64,000 bases of DNA from Celeribacter litoreus (GCF_020165855.1 NZ_JAIUFY010000008.1:62001-126000); one strand, 5' to 3'. Numbered from the stretch's first letter, positions 8,658 through 16,950 are shown. The notes: a model not told the origin generated them from the letters alone. Program-made: numbers and translations.

Positions 8658-9281
8658 ATGAAAACATCACTAAAAATCGCGGTCGCATTTTCTCTGGCTG
8701 CCATTACGAGCGCTTGCACGACAGAGTCGTTAACTCGATCTCTCCCGTTCGAAGCTCCGTTTACGGGCGCGGAAGTCTCGGAGAACATGGTGACGCCTGA
8801 CTTCCGGGTCCAGAGCCTCGAAGTCATCGTTCCTGAAGATTTGACGGTTTCTGAAGATAACACGATCAAGCCGCGGGTTGATATTGTTTGGCACGAGGAT
8901 CCGTTCGGCAACCGCTATGCGCAGGTTCAGAGTGTCATGGAAGAGGGTCTTCGGATGGGGACCCGCACGCTGAGAGGCTCCCAGCCGGTGAAGGTTGAGG
9001 TCGAGTTGATCCGCTTCCACGCGCAAACCGATCGCGTTCGCTATTCGAAAATTCCCTCGGAGCACGAGATCGAATTCTACATGACGGTGACCGATGCACG
9101 TTCCGGCGAGGTTATCATTCCTGCGCGTTACGTGAACGCCACATTCCCTGCGTTCGGCGGTGAAATGGCGCTCGCCGCTGACATCGCGGGTATCACGCAG
9201 CGAAAGCGGATCACCGAGCGACTTTCGGATGTCATTGTTCAGGAACTGACCAGGCCAATTCCGGCACCGGCCACAATGTAG
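8658..9281 (+). CDS. DUF6778 family lipoprotein
   Basis: 207 residues. The N-terminus is a lipoprotein-type signal (MKTSLKIAVAFSLAAITSAC); the likely lipidated residue is C20, although Thr at position -3 is unusual for a lipobox. The rest has the pattern QSLEVIVPEDLTVSEDN, VDIVWHEDPFGNRYAQVQSV and RVRYSKIPSEHEIEFYMTV, which I associate with DUF6778, an alphaproteobacterial family of unknown function. The GDRxAQV-like centre (GNRYAQV) is the most recognisable block. The ATG at 8658 has GAGG seven bases upstream and gives the signal peptide; a longer frame upstream does not. Expected location is the periplasmic face of a membrane. Transcription probably ends at the hairpin at 9314. Confidence 0.7.
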   Translation: MKTSLKIAVAFSLAAITSACTTESLTRSLPFEAPFTGAEVSENMVTPDFRVQSLEVIVPEDLTVSEDNTIKPRVDIVWHEDPFGNRYAQVQSVMEEGLRMGTRTLRGSQPVKVEVELIRFHAQTDRVRYSKIPSEHEIEFYMTVTDARSGEVIIPARYVNATFPAFGGEMALAADIAGITQRKRITERLSDVIVQELTRPIPAPATM

Positions 9282-9313
9282 ATCCTCTTTCCAGAGCGAC
9301 AAAACAGAGATAT

Positions 9314-9341
9314 GAGGGCTGCATGACGCAGCCCTCTTTTT
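9314..9341 (+). terminator. Terminator hairpin carrying the next gene's RBS and start codon
   Basis: GAGGGCTGC (9314-9322) pairs perfectly with GCAGCCCTC (9328-9336) around the loop ATGAC, followed by TTTTTC, a textbook rho-independent terminator for the lipoprotein gene. The ATG in the loop (9323-9325) is the start of the RlmI-like methyltransferase, and the GAGGG of the left arm is its ribosome binding site. When folded, the RNA would end upstream transcription and hide this start. Confidence 0.75.
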
Positions 9342-10540
9342 CGTTCCCCACGATCCGCCTCAAACCGAAATCCAACGCCCGTGCCATTCGCCACGGCGCG
9401 CCTTGGGTTTATGACAATGAATTGGTCACTGACCGCCGTACGAAATCGCTCGCGCCGGGATCTTTGGCGATCCTTGAGGACGCAGATCGCAATTTCCTCG
9501 CGTTTGTTGGCGTAAACCCGAATTCGCGCATCTTCGCGCGGGTTCTGTCGCGTGATCCGGACGCCGTGATCGACCAGGCTTGGTTCGCGGCGAAGCTCTC
9601 TGTTGCACTCGCACATCGCGAAACGCTCTTTGATCAGCCCTTCTATCGCTTGGTCCACGCCGAAGCCGACGGGCTGCCGGGCGTTGTGATCGACCGCTTC
9701 GGCGATACCTGCGTTGTGCAGCCGAACGCGGCGTGGGCTGATGCGCTCATTGAGCCGCTTACCGCCGCGCTTCGCGAGGTGACCGGTGTCACAACTGTCG
9801 TCAAGAACGGGTCCGGTCGTGCGCGTGGTCTTGAGGGACTTGAAGAAACGGTAGATGTGCTCGCAGGACAGGTCGACGGCCACATTCCGGTGCCAATGAA
9901 CGGCGCGACCTACATGGCGGACCTGATGGGCGGCCAGAAGACCGGTCTCTTTTATGACCAGCGCCCCAATCATGCGTTCACGCAGCGCCTTGTTGCTGGC
10001 AAGAAAGTGCTCGACGTGTTTTCCCATGTCGGCGGGTTCGCCCTCGCGTCGCTTGCGGGCGGTGCGGCTTCTGCGCTGTCCGTTGATAGCTCGGCTGCGG
10101 CGCTCGAACTCGCGGAAAAAGGCGCTGGGGCGATGGGGAAGGCGGATGCTTTCTCGACCCGCAAAGGCGACGCATTTGATGTGCTCGCCGCCTTGGCAGA
10201 CGAAGGTGAAACTTTTGATGTCGTGATCTGTGATCCGCCGGCGTTTGCGCCGTCGAAACCTGCGCTCGAAAAGGGGCTACGTGCCTATGAACGTGTGGCG
10301 CGTATGGCCGCACCTTTGGTGCGGGATGGCGGGTATCTCGGGCTGTGCTCCTGCTCCCATGCGGCGGATCTCGAAAAATTCCGCACGGCCTCTAACCGTG
10401 GTATCGGCCGTGGTGTCGGGCATCTGGGCCGCTCCGCGCAGCTTATTCACACCGGATTTGCAGGTGCCGATCACCCGCTTATGCCGCAATTGGCGGAAAG
10501 CGGGTATCTCAAAGCGCTTTTCTACCGGATCACCTCGTGA
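9323..10540 (+). CDS. RlmI-like class I SAM-dependent rRNA methyltransferase
   Basis: 405 residues. Domain order fits the RlmI/YccW family, which makes 5-methylcytosine in 23S rRNA: an N-terminal PUA domain (about 8-85, with the typical RHGAPWVYDNEL), a central EEHEE-type region, then a Rossmann methyltransferase. Motifs: GLFYDQRPNH near 208-217, SAM-binding VLDVFSHVGGFALASL near 227-242, DPPAFAPSKP near 301-310 and CSCSH near 340. Its start codon and ribosome binding site lie inside a perfect terminator hairpin; no other in-frame start precedes the PUA domain. It overlaps the PIN gene by four bases (GTGA), so the two are translationally coupled. The exact target nucleotide is not shown by the sequence. 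Confidence 0.88.
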   Translation: MTQPSFSFPTIRLKPKSNARAIRHGAPWVYDNELVTDRRTKSLAPGSLAILEDADRNFLAFVGVNPNSRIFARVLSRDPDAVIDQAWFAAKLSVALAHRETLFDQPFYRLVHAEADGLPGVVIDRFGDTCVVQPNAAWADALIEPLTAALREVTGVTTVVKNGSGRARGLEGLEETVDVLAGQVDGHIPVPMNGATYMADLMGGQKTGLFYDQRPNHAFTQRLVAGKKVLDVFSHVGGFALASLAGGAASALSVDSSAAALELAEKGAGAMGKADAFSTRKGDAFDVLAALADEGETFDVVICDPPAFAPSKPALEKGLRAYERVARMAAPLVRDGGYLGLCSCSHAADLEKFRTASNRGIGRGVGHLGRSAQLIHTGFAGADHPLMPQLAESGYLKALFYRITS

Positions 10541-11076
10541 AAGTTCTCCTCGACGCCTGTGTTCTGTACCCGACGGTGATGCGGGAGGTGCTCCTCGGCG
10601 TCGCGCAGCGTGGGCTTTACACGCCTCTGTGGTCGGCACGCATCCTCGAAGAATGGGCGCGGGCTGCGCGCAAAATTGGGCCGACTGGAGAAGCGCAAGC
10701 GCGGGGCGAGGTGGCGCTTGTTCGTGCGGCATTTCCGAAGGCTGAGGTGCGCCGCCATGAGGGACTGGAAGCCCGCCTTTACCTCAAGGATGAGAATGAC
10801 ATTCACGTCCTGGCCGCCGCGATTGCAGGCGGGGCGGATGCGATTGTCACAGTGAATGCACAGGACTTCCCGCGTCATGTGCTCGCAGAAGAGGGGCTGG
10901 AGCGGTGGGATCCGGATGGATTTCTCTGGCGGCTTTGGTCGGATCACCCTGATGCGGTGTCTGAGGCGGTTGAAAGCGTGCGACAGGAAGCCGAGCGCCT
11001 GTCAGGTGAGGCGTGGGAAACCCGCCGTCTCTTAAAGAAAGCGCGCCTGCCGCGTCTCGGCAAAGCACTCTCCTGA
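10537..11076 (+). CDS. PIN domain protein, RSP_2648-like
   Basis: 179 residues beginning at GTG (10537), which overlaps the upstream stop. PIN domains are Mg-dependent ribonucleases with a cluster of acidic residues; here LLDACVLYP (D7), the central acidic NDIHVLAAA and TVNAQDFPRH supply the expected Asp residues. Toxin-antitoxin VapC proteins are usually shorter (about 130 residues) and sit behind an antitoxin gene; here the partner is a methyltransferase and there is no antitoxin-like frame, so a housekeeping RNA-processing role is more likely than a toxin. This longer PIN type is annotated across Rhodobacteraceae. The C-terminal 50 residues form charged helices. It converges on the M48 gene with six bases between. 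Confidence 0.78.
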   Translation: MKVLLDACVLYPTVMREVLLGVAQRGLYTPLWSARILEEWARAARKIGPTGEAQARGEVALVRAAFPKAEVRRHEGLEARLYLKDENDIHVLAAAIAGGADAIVTVNAQDFPRHVLAEEGLERWDPDGFLWRLWSDHPDAVSEAVESVRQEAERLSGEAWETRRLLKKARLPRLGKALS

Positions 11077-11082
11077 GTCGGG

Positions 11083-11763
11083 TCAGACCCACTTCGCTTC
11101 GTTGCTCTCAATCGCTGCAATCCGCTCTGCCGTTTTCGGGTGGCTCAGGAGCCATGCGGGACTTGAGGCACCGTGCGCGCCGGTGAGGGTTTCGAGCTTT
11201 TTGAACAGGTTTTTTTGTGGCTCGGTGCCAATCCCCGCCTTGATCAGAAGCGCGGTCGCATAAGCATCCGCCTCATACTCGTCATTGCGCGAAAGTTTCG
11301 CTGCGAGGAGACCCGTCACCCACGTCGCGATATACGCCCCGATCCCGGGCAGAACCCGAGACAGGATCATCGCAAGCGCGGTTCTGAGAGCGTTCTGTCC
11401 AGAAAAGTCGATCATCCGCCGTTTGCTATGTCCGAGCGCGACGTGTCCGAGTTCGTGGGCGATCACGGAGGCCATTTCCTCGGCGCTGATCTGGCCCAAG
11501 CGGAATTTGTCGTAAAACCCGCGTGTGATGTAGACTTTGCCATCGGGGGAGGCGAGTCCGTTCACGGGCTCAATCTCGTAGAGATAGACTCGCACACGCG
11601 GAAGATCGAGCGCCTGTGCCAATCGTTTGAACACGGGAGCAAGCTTTGGGTCGACCAGTTCCGAAGACCGCTCCGCCAACTCGCGCGTCGTGCGCCAAGC
11701 AGAGAAACGATACATCGCGAGGCCCCAGAGCAGGGCGAGGAGGAGCGGCGTGAATTTTAACAT
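11083..11763 (-). CDS. M48 family zinc metalloprotease (short)
   Basis: 226 residues. An N-terminal hydrophobic segment (LLLALLWGLAMYRF) acts as membrane anchor or uncleaved signal. The zinc site is HELGH at 103-107, with the third ligand in EYEAD at 162-166. The preceding LASPDGKVYITRGFYD is the substrate-binding strand region of M48 peptidases. A second hydrophobic stretch (YIATWVTGLLAAKL) follows the zinc motif. It lacks TPR repeats, unlike the M48 protein at 36754. Likely role: membrane-associated quality control of envelope proteins, as for HtpX or LoiP; the substrate is unknown. No clear ribosome binding site; the ATG at 11761-11763 is the only one ahead of the anchor. Confidence 0.87.
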   Translation of the reverse strand: MLKFTPLLLALLWGLAMYRFSAWRTTRELAERSSELVDPKLAPVFKRLAQALDLPRVRVYLYEIEPVNGLASPDGKVYITRGFYDKFRLGQISAEEMASVIAHELGHVALGHSKRRMIDFSGQNALRTALAMILSRVLPGIGAYIATWVTGLLAAKLSRNDEYEADAYATALLIKAGIGTEPQKNLFKKLETLTGAHGASSPAWLLSHPKTAERIAAIESNEAKWV

Positions 11764-11835
11764 GCCGCTAATATGGGCATGTCTGGCGGCGAGGAAAAGG
11801 CCAGACCTGCGCCGCCGCTGTTTTACTGCTTACCT

Positions 11836-12615
11836 TCAATAGCCTTTTGTAAAGAGGCCCGTCAGGGGGCGTACTGCGTCAAACTGTCGGTCGCGCAGCG
11901 AGGGTAGGGCTTGTGCGGGCCGACCTGGACGCCATGTGAGGACTGCTGACAGCCCTGTCTCAGTCGTCTGACCCGCCCCAAGTGGGCTATCGTCATCAAC
12001 GACGCTATAAATAGCACTCATTGTGAGATCGATTGGAGCGGTCTCGAAAGACCACGTGGCGCTGAGTGTCGCGGTGATGTCCCGCACGTCGAGCACGGCT
12101 TCTTCCAGATCATAGGCAGAGACACCGAAGCCGAGCGCGAGTTGATCCGATACAGCCGTCTCGAAACCGATGTCTCCGAAGATGAAATCATTCCCGCCGG
12201 GCGTATAGAGCCCGACACCCGTGCGCATGTGCATCTGGGTTGCGCCAGAGCCGAGGGCCCACATGCCTTCGATCCCGACCGCGCCCATGCCTGCAGAGGT
12301 GTCGTTTACATCCGTGTAGCTCGCGAAAAGACCGTACTTGGCGCCCTCCTGCGGCTGCATGTAAAGGTGGGCGGAGAGGGTGCCTTGCCAGTGATCGGAA
12401 AAGGATGTGGTCCCCAAATCGAGCTGGAGCCCGTGATGTCCGGTGATCGCATAATCGAGGGTGCCGTCGGCCATTGCGATGTTTTCCCCGCCCCAGCTCT
12501 CATATCCGAGCGAGGTTTGCGCGCCGAGAAATCCGAGCGTGTTTTCCGCAAAGGCTTGGAGCGGCGACAGAGAGATCACAGCCGCTGCGATCGGGAAGAG
12601 CGTGAAGTGTGTCAT
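11836..12615 (-). CDS. Exported beta-barrel-like protein
   Basis: 259 residues. MTHFTLFPIAAAVISLSPLQAFA is a classic signal peptide, probably cut after AFA. The mature part is rich in Gly, Thr, Ser and aromatics, with repeated amphipathic strand patterns (NTLGFLGAQTSLGYESW, GLQLDLGTTSF, ATLSATWSFE, GLSAVLTWRP), as in outer-membrane barrels. The very end is FTKGY rather than the Phe-terminal motif many barrel proteins carry, so membrane insertion is not certain. I chose the ATG at 12613-12615, with GAGG nine bases upstream, because it places the signal peptide at the N-terminus. I cannot assign a named family or substrate. The 145 bases upstream are AT-rich and look like a promoter region. Confidence 0.6.
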   Translation of the reverse strand: MTHFTLFPIAAAVISLSPLQAFAENTLGFLGAQTSLGYESWGGENIAMADGTLDYAITGHHGLQLDLGTTSFSDHWQGTLSAHLYMQPQEGAKYGLFASYTDVNDTSAGMGAVGIEGMWALGSGATQMHMRTGVGLYTPGGNDFIFGDIGFETAVSDQLALGFGVSAYDLEEAVLDVRDITATLSATWSFETAPIDLTMSAIYSVVDDDSPLGAGQTTETGLSAVLTWRPGRPAQALPSLRDRQFDAVRPLTGLFTKGY

Positions 12616-12760
12616 GGCGAAAGACCTCATCAGGGACGGCAAATGCGCCGCCATCAAATATCGAGGTCAATTTGGCATGAGTTTAGAGTTTAATAAAATG
12701 TTAACTTAACAATTGGTTAATGGAATGAGTTAATTTAAATTTTCACGATATTCGCTGAGC

Positions 12761-13945
12761 TTAGCGGCCGAGCAACTTCATGCCGCGCTCCAGCCCTTCA
12801 AGGGTCATGGGGACCATGCGGTCCTCAAAAATCTCGCGGATCATCGTGATCGAATGGGTATAGCGCCAATGTGCTTCCGGTACGGGATTGAGCCAGAGAT
12901 GGTCCGGCCAGCTTTCGCGTGCACGGCTCAGCCAAACGGCGCCGGCCTCGTCGTTCCAGTGTTCGTTCGCGCCACCCGGAATGGCGATCTCGTAGGGGCT
13001 CATGGAGGCGTCGCCGACAAATATACATTTGTAGTCTTTGCTGTAGGTGCGCATCACCTCATGGGTCGGAATCTTCTCGCTCCACCGCCGCATGTTGTCG
13101 CGCCACACGCCCTCATATAAGCAGTTGTGGAAGTAGTAATATTCGAGGTGTTTGAACTCGGACCGCGCGGCGGAGAAGAGTTCTTCTACGATTTTGATGT
13201 GATCGTCCATCGACCCGCCCACATCGAAGAACATGAGCACTTTGACCGCGTTGTGCCGTTCGGGTCGCGTTTTGACGTCGAGGTAGCCGTGCTCTGCCGT
13301 CGCACGAATGGTGCCGTCGAGATCAAGTTCTTCATGCGCACTCGTCCGCGCCCATTTGCGCAGGCGCTTCATCGCGACCTTGATGTTGCGGGTGCCGATT
13401 TCGACGCTGTCGTCGAGGTTCCGGAATTCGCGCTTGTCCCAGACTTTCACGGCCTTGCGATGGCGGCTTTTGTCCTGACCGATGCGCACGCCCTCGGGAT
13501 TGTAGCCATAGGCCCCAAACGGAGAAGTGCCGCCCGTGCCGATCCACTTGTTGCCGCCCTCATGGCGGCCCTTTTGCTCTTCGAGACGCTTTTTGAGCGT
13601 TTCCATGAGCTTGTCGAACCCGCCCATGGCTACGATCTCCGCCATTTGCTCGGGCGTCATGTGGCGCTCGAACTGTTTGCGAAGCCACTCTTCAGGGAGA
13701 TCGAGCGCGTTCAGGACCTCTTCTGAGGAAATGCTCTCAAGTCCCTGAAATGCAGCGGAAAAGGCGCGATCAAAGCGATCTATGTGACGCTCGTCCTTGA
13801 CCATGATCGCGCGGGCGAGGAAGTAGAATTCCTCGATGTCATAGGTCGCGATCCCCTGATCCATCGCTTCCAGGAACGCCAAGAACTCACGCAGGCTGAC
13901 TGGAACCCCTTCTTTGCGCAGACTGTCAAAAAAGGGCAGGAACAT
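12761..13945 (-). CDS. CoxE-like von Willebrand factor A domain protein
   Basis: 394 residues. CoxE/VWA proteins work with MoxR-type AAA+ ATPases in maturation of metalloenzymes or in stress responses. The N-terminal half is helical and charged (FFDSLRKEGVPVSLREFL start, HMTPEQMAEIVAMGGFDKLM). The middle has a glycine-rich loop (GGNKWIGTGGTSPFGAYGYNP). The VWA domain starts near residue 230 with MFFDVGGSMDDH; the metal-binding motif reads D-x-G-x-S rather than D-x-S-x-S, which I believe is normal for this subfamily. It is last in a minus-strand cluster with a MoxR ATPase four genes upstream and follows the 54-residue gene after four bases. Confidence 0.88.
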   Translation of the reverse strand: MFLPFFDSLRKEGVPVSLREFLAFLEAMDQGIATYDIEEFYFLARAIMVKDERHIDRFDRAFSAAFQGLESISSEEVLNALDLPEEWLRKQFERHMTPEQMAEIVAMGGFDKLMETLKKRLEEQKGRHEGGNKWIGTGGTSPFGAYGYNPEGVRIGQDKSRHRKAVKVWDKREFRNLDDSVEIGTRNIKVAMKRLRKWARTSAHEELDLDGTIRATAEHGYLDVKTRPERHNAVKVLMFFDVGGSMDDHIKIVEELFSAARSEFKHLEYYYFHNCLYEGVWRDNMRRWSEKIPTHEVMRTYSKDYKCIFVGDASMSPYEIAIPGGANEHWNDEAGAVWLSRARESWPDHLWLNPVPEAHWRYTHSITMIREIFEDRMVPMTLEGLERGMKLLGR

Positions 13946-13949
13946 CGTG

Positions 13950-14114
13950 TTAAATCCAGCGGTCAGCGACGACGCCGATAAACAGGCCGACAAGTCCGAA
14001 GATCAGTGCGAAGACCAGCATGTACTGAATTTTGTCGGCGCGGTTGCCATTGCGCTTGGAGGCAAGGCGCCAGCCCCAGGCCCCACCCAACACGGTCAGA
14101 ATAATCCCGATCAT
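13950..14114 (-). CDS. 54-residue two-helix membrane protein
   Basis: MIGIILTVLGGAWGWRLA, then a basic loop (SKRNGNRADK), then a second helix (MLVFALIFGLVGLFIGVV) ending ADRWI. Two transmembrane segments with positively charged residues between them suggest a hairpin with the loop in the cytoplasm. GGGAGAAG six bases before the ATG at 14112-14114 supports this start over a longer frame. Homologues I remember in this family have been labelled apolipoprotein acyltransferase, which a 54-residue protein cannot be. It sits four bases before the VWA gene, so the two are probably translated together; a membrane partner for the VWA protein is a reasonable inference. Confidence 0.65.
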   Translation of the reverse strand: MIGIILTVLGGAWGWRLASKRNGNRADKIQYMLVFALIFGLVGLFIGVVADRWI

Positions 14115-14167
14115 TGCGCTCTTCTCCCTACGCCTTTCTTCGGACCGCTGTCGCTTTCCGACATCGC

Positions 14168-15559
14168 TCAACGCGCCAGCGCGGCAATCTCGGAAAGACG
14201 GGTCCGGACCTCATCGTCTTCGCCAAACCCATACCGTGCCCAGCCCAGACTGTCGAGATATAGGGTGCGCGCTTCTGCCGGTCGACCAAGTTTCAACAAA
14301 GCTGTGGATTCCGTCATGAGAAGAGACGACAGAAGAGCAGCATTCTCTGCGTCCTTCGCCGCGGGAATGGCTTCTGCGGCGAGTTCGTAGGCGCGGCTGT
14401 AATTGCCTTCGGAGAGGGCGAGCGCGGCTTGTTGCATGGAAACATGCGCGGCGTGAAACCGTGTTTCCGGACGTGATTTGAAGGTTTCATGCGCTCGGTT
14501 CAACGCCATGTAGGTCGCCGCGCGATCAGAGGCGACAGAGAGCCGCCCGTAGAGCATCCATGAAAATCCGGTGCGCGTGTCCTGCCAGTCGGACGCGGTT
14601 GCGATCCGGACGGCGTCAGAGGCCGCCTGTCGACGTGTCGAAAGAGCGCTGTCGCCAAGTGCGGTCAAAATAGCGGTTTGCCATGCCTCCGGCGTCGGCG
14701 CCGCGAGGGGCGTCGAGGTATAGCGACCTTTCGGATTGATGCGATCAAAAATGCCCGGGAGCGCGGCGGCGACCTCCGGCTTTTTCATGCCTGAACGCAG
14801 CGCGGGGTCATATGTGGCGCGCAGGATCATCATGTCGAACGGTGTCAGAACGGAGTGTATGTTGTCATCGTTGAACACCGAGTCGGGCAGTCGGAAAAGG
14901 TCGTTTAACGGCCCGAGGGCCTGGGCAAGCTCTTCGTGCAGGCAGTCACGGATTTCCTGTGGCGCTTCGTCATAAGGGATGAAAATCGCGATCCGCTCGC
15001 GCGTTTTTACTTTCGTCCAACTCACAGTGTCGCGGCGCGCTTTGGTAAAGTCTTGCCAGCTCGACACGTTCGGCACGACGATGCAGGCCGTATTGGGCGC
15101 GCGGCGCGCGAGGCGGTCTTTTGGAAGCGTCTCGATCGTGATCGACGCGTCCCGATTAGAGGAGACCCGACGGATCGAGAGGTCTGCCTCGGACTCGATC
15201 CGTTTGAGGACCAGACCGAGGTCATGGTTGAGCGACACCGGAATGTTGTCTCCGGTGACACGTATCGTGATCGGCCCCTCGAAACGGGAGAACTGCGGCA
15301 ACTCGACGCCGGTTTCCAAGCGGAAGCTCAGGTCCAGAAAATCCCGCGCGAGCGAGGCATTTGATCGCGACAGCGGAGGAGGGGCGACCTCCTCGAAGAG
15401 CTTCATGGGGGGGAGCTCTGTGGCTGCCTCTGGCAGGGCCGCCGTATCATACCGCGCAACAGAGTAGTCGTCACACCCCGCCAAAAGACCGTAGCCAAGT
15501 GCCGCGGCGAGAAGAGGGCGCGTCAGGCGCGAAAGGCGTGCGGTCTCGAAAAATGTCAT
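14168..15559 (-). CDS. DUF2927 family lipoprotein
   Basis: 463 residues. The signal LLAAALGYGLLAGC has a good lipobox (LAGC, lipidated Cys at about 29). The DUF2927 core spans about residues 70-270: RDFLDLSFRLETG, DLSIRRV, CIVVPN, then the diagnostic CLHEELAQALGPLNDLFRLP and SVFNDDNIHSVLT. The HEE-x-x-Q-x-L-G sequence looks like a degenerate zincin motif, but catalysis is not established for the family. The C-terminal 190 residues are helical and TPR-like (AHVSMQQAALALSEGNYSRAYELA). No ribosome binding site is visible before the ATG. It lies between the MoxR/GNAT genes and the small membrane and VWA genes, all on one strand. Confidence 0.82.
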   Translation of the reverse strand: MTFFETARLSRLTRPLLAAALGYGLLAGCDDYSVARYDTAALPEAATELPPMKLFEEVAPPPLSRSNASLARDFLDLSFRLETGVELPQFSRFEGPITIRVTGDNIPVSLNHDLGLVLKRIESEADLSIRRVSSNRDASITIETLPKDRLARRAPNTACIVVPNVSSWQDFTKARRDTVSWTKVKTRERIAIFIPYDEAPQEIRDCLHEELAQALGPLNDLFRLPDSVFNDDNIHSVLTPFDMMILRATYDPALRSGMKKPEVAAALPGIFDRINPKGRYTSTPLAAPTPEAWQTAILTALGDSALSTRRQAASDAVRIATASDWQDTRTGFSWMLYGRLSVASDRAATYMALNRAHETFKSRPETRFHAAHVSMQQAALALSEGNYSRAYELAAEAIPAAKDAENAALLSSLLMTESTALLKLGRPAEARTLYLDSLGWARYGFGEDDEVRTRLSEIAALAR

Positions 15560-15657
15560 GAAGTCTGTCGAAAAAATGCGGAGGCCCCGAGCCTACCAAG
15601 TCGCAATTGATCCGTAAATCTTCTTTGAATTACAGGGCGCCAACCGGCGGAATTGCG

Positions 15658-16098
15658 TCAGCGCTGATATTTGATGAAGGGCGTGAGGGAGCCGATCCGG
15701 TCGTAGAGCTTGCGCGCGGTCTCATTGAAATGCTGCGTGGTCCAGTAGACGGCTGGCGTTCCGTTCTCATCTGCGAGCGCATAGACCGCCTCGATGAGGG
15801 CACGCCCCGCGCCTGTGCCGCGTGCGTCCTCGGACACGAAAAGGTCCTGAAGATAGGTGACATCTTCGACCCGCCAGTTGTGTGCGTGAAAGATGTAATG
15901 GACGAGACCAACCAGTTTGCCGTCTTTCTCAGCAACCAATGCCCCGCGCTCTGTGTGCTCGGGATCAATCAGGCGTCGAAAGGTGGTGGTGTAGACTTCC
16001 TCACTCACTTCGCTTTCATAGAAAGTGAGATAGCCAGACCAGAGTTCGCGCCACTCGGCTTCATCGGCGGCGGTCAGGGGGCGGATGTTCAACGTCAT
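15658..16098 (-). CDS. GNAT family N-acetyltransferase
   Basis: 146 residues, a single GNAT domain: N-terminal RPLTAADEAEWRELW, central GLVHYIFHAHNWRVEDVTYLQDLFVSEDARGTGAGRAL with the acetyl-CoA pyrophosphate loop (R-x-T-G-A-G-R), then YALADENGTPAVYW and a final TQHFNETARKLYDRIG, the C-terminal helix typical of the family. TTAGGAG lies six bases before the ATG. It starts nine bases after the MoxR stop, so it is co-transcribed with the ATPase. The substrate (a small amine or a protein N-terminus) cannot be told. Confidence 0.9.
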   Translation of the reverse strand: MTLNIRPLTAADEAEWRELWSGYLTFYESEVSEEVYTTTFRRLIDPEHTERGALVAEKDGKLVGLVHYIFHAHNWRVEDVTYLQDLFVSEDARGTGAGRALIEAVYALADENGTPAVYWTTQHFNETARKLYDRIGSLTPFIKYQR

Positions 16099-16107
16099 GG
16101 TCCGCTC

Positions 16108-16950
16108 CTAACGCCGCTGGCTGCGCGCCATAAAGGCGAGGCGCTCAAAGAGGGCGACGTCCTGCTCGTTCTTCAAGAGCGCGCCATGCAGTTTCGGGAG
16201 TGCATTGGCGCCATCGCGCGCGAGGTCCTCGGGCGAGAGATCTTCGGCGAGCAGAAGTTTGAGCCAGTCGAGCACTTCGGATGTGGACGGCTTTTTCTTG
16301 AGCCCCTGCGTCTCGCGGATTTCGTAGAACTGCGTGAGCGCCGTGGTCAGGAGCCGATCCTTGAGGCCCGGGAAGTGTACGTTCACAATGGCCTTCATCG
16401 TCTCCATGTCCGGAAAACGGATGTAGTGAAAGAAACACCGGCGTAGAAATGCGTCGGGCAGTTCCTTTTCGTTGTTCGACGTGATGATCACGACCGGACG
16501 CTGTTTCGCGGTGATGGTCTCGCCTGTCTCGTAGACGTGGAACGCCATCTTATCGAGTTCCTGAAGCAGGTCGTTCGGAAACTCGATGTCGGCCTTGTCG
16601 ATTTCATCGATCAAAAGAACGACCTTTTGGTCGGCCGAAAACGCTTCCCAGAGTTTGCCCTTCTTGATGTAGTTGCCCACATCCTCGACACGCGGGTCGC
16701 CCAACTGGCTGTCGCGCAGGCGCGAAACAGCGTCGTATTCGTAGAGACCTTGCTGGGCGCGCGTGGTCGATTTGATGTTCCATTCGATCATGTCGAGGCC
16801 GAGCGCATTCGCAACCTGACGCGCGAGTTCTGTCTTGCCCGTGCCAGGCTCACCTTTGACGAGCAGCGGTCGTTCAAGCGCAATTGCTGCATTTACCGCC
16901 ACTGTCAGATCACGCGGGGCTACATATTCAGCAGTCGAGGAGAATCTCAT
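16108..16950 (-). CDS. MoxR family AAA+ ATPase
   Basis: 280 residues. Walker A GEPGTGKT at about 33-40, Walker B VVLLIDEID at about 110-118, sensor 1 VIITSNNEKELPDAFLRRC (arginine finger region) near 155-173. MoxR ATPases act as chaperones that remodel or activate partner proteins, usually together with VWA proteins encoded nearby. Here the VWA partner (12761-13945) is four genes downstream on the same strand rather than adjacent. I start at the ATG at 16948-16950; a GTG one codon earlier is possible. The following gene is nine bases away. Confidence 0.92.
   Translation of the reverse strand: MRFSSTAEYVAPRDLTVAVNAAIALERPLLVKGEPGTGKTELARQVANALGLDMIEWNIKSTTRAQQGLYEYDAVSRLRDSQLGDPRVEDVGNYIKKGKLWEAFSADQKVVLLIDEIDKADIEFPNDLLQELDKMAFHVYETGETITAKQRPVVIITSNNEKELPDAFLRRCFFHYIRFPDMETMKAIVNVHFPGLKDRLLTTALTQFYEIRETQGLKKKPSTSEVLDWLKLLLAEDLSPEDLARDGANALPKLHGALLKNEQDVALFERLAFMARSQRR

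Noticed and set aside
10537-11076. VapC toxin of a toxin-antitoxin pair
   Set aside because: Protein is longer than VapC and there is no antitoxin frame; its partner is an rRNA methyltransferase.
13950-14171. Apolipoprotein N-acyltransferase, a label I recall for relatives of the small membrane protein
   Set aside because: A 54-residue two-helix protein lacks the nitrilase domain that the enzyme needs.
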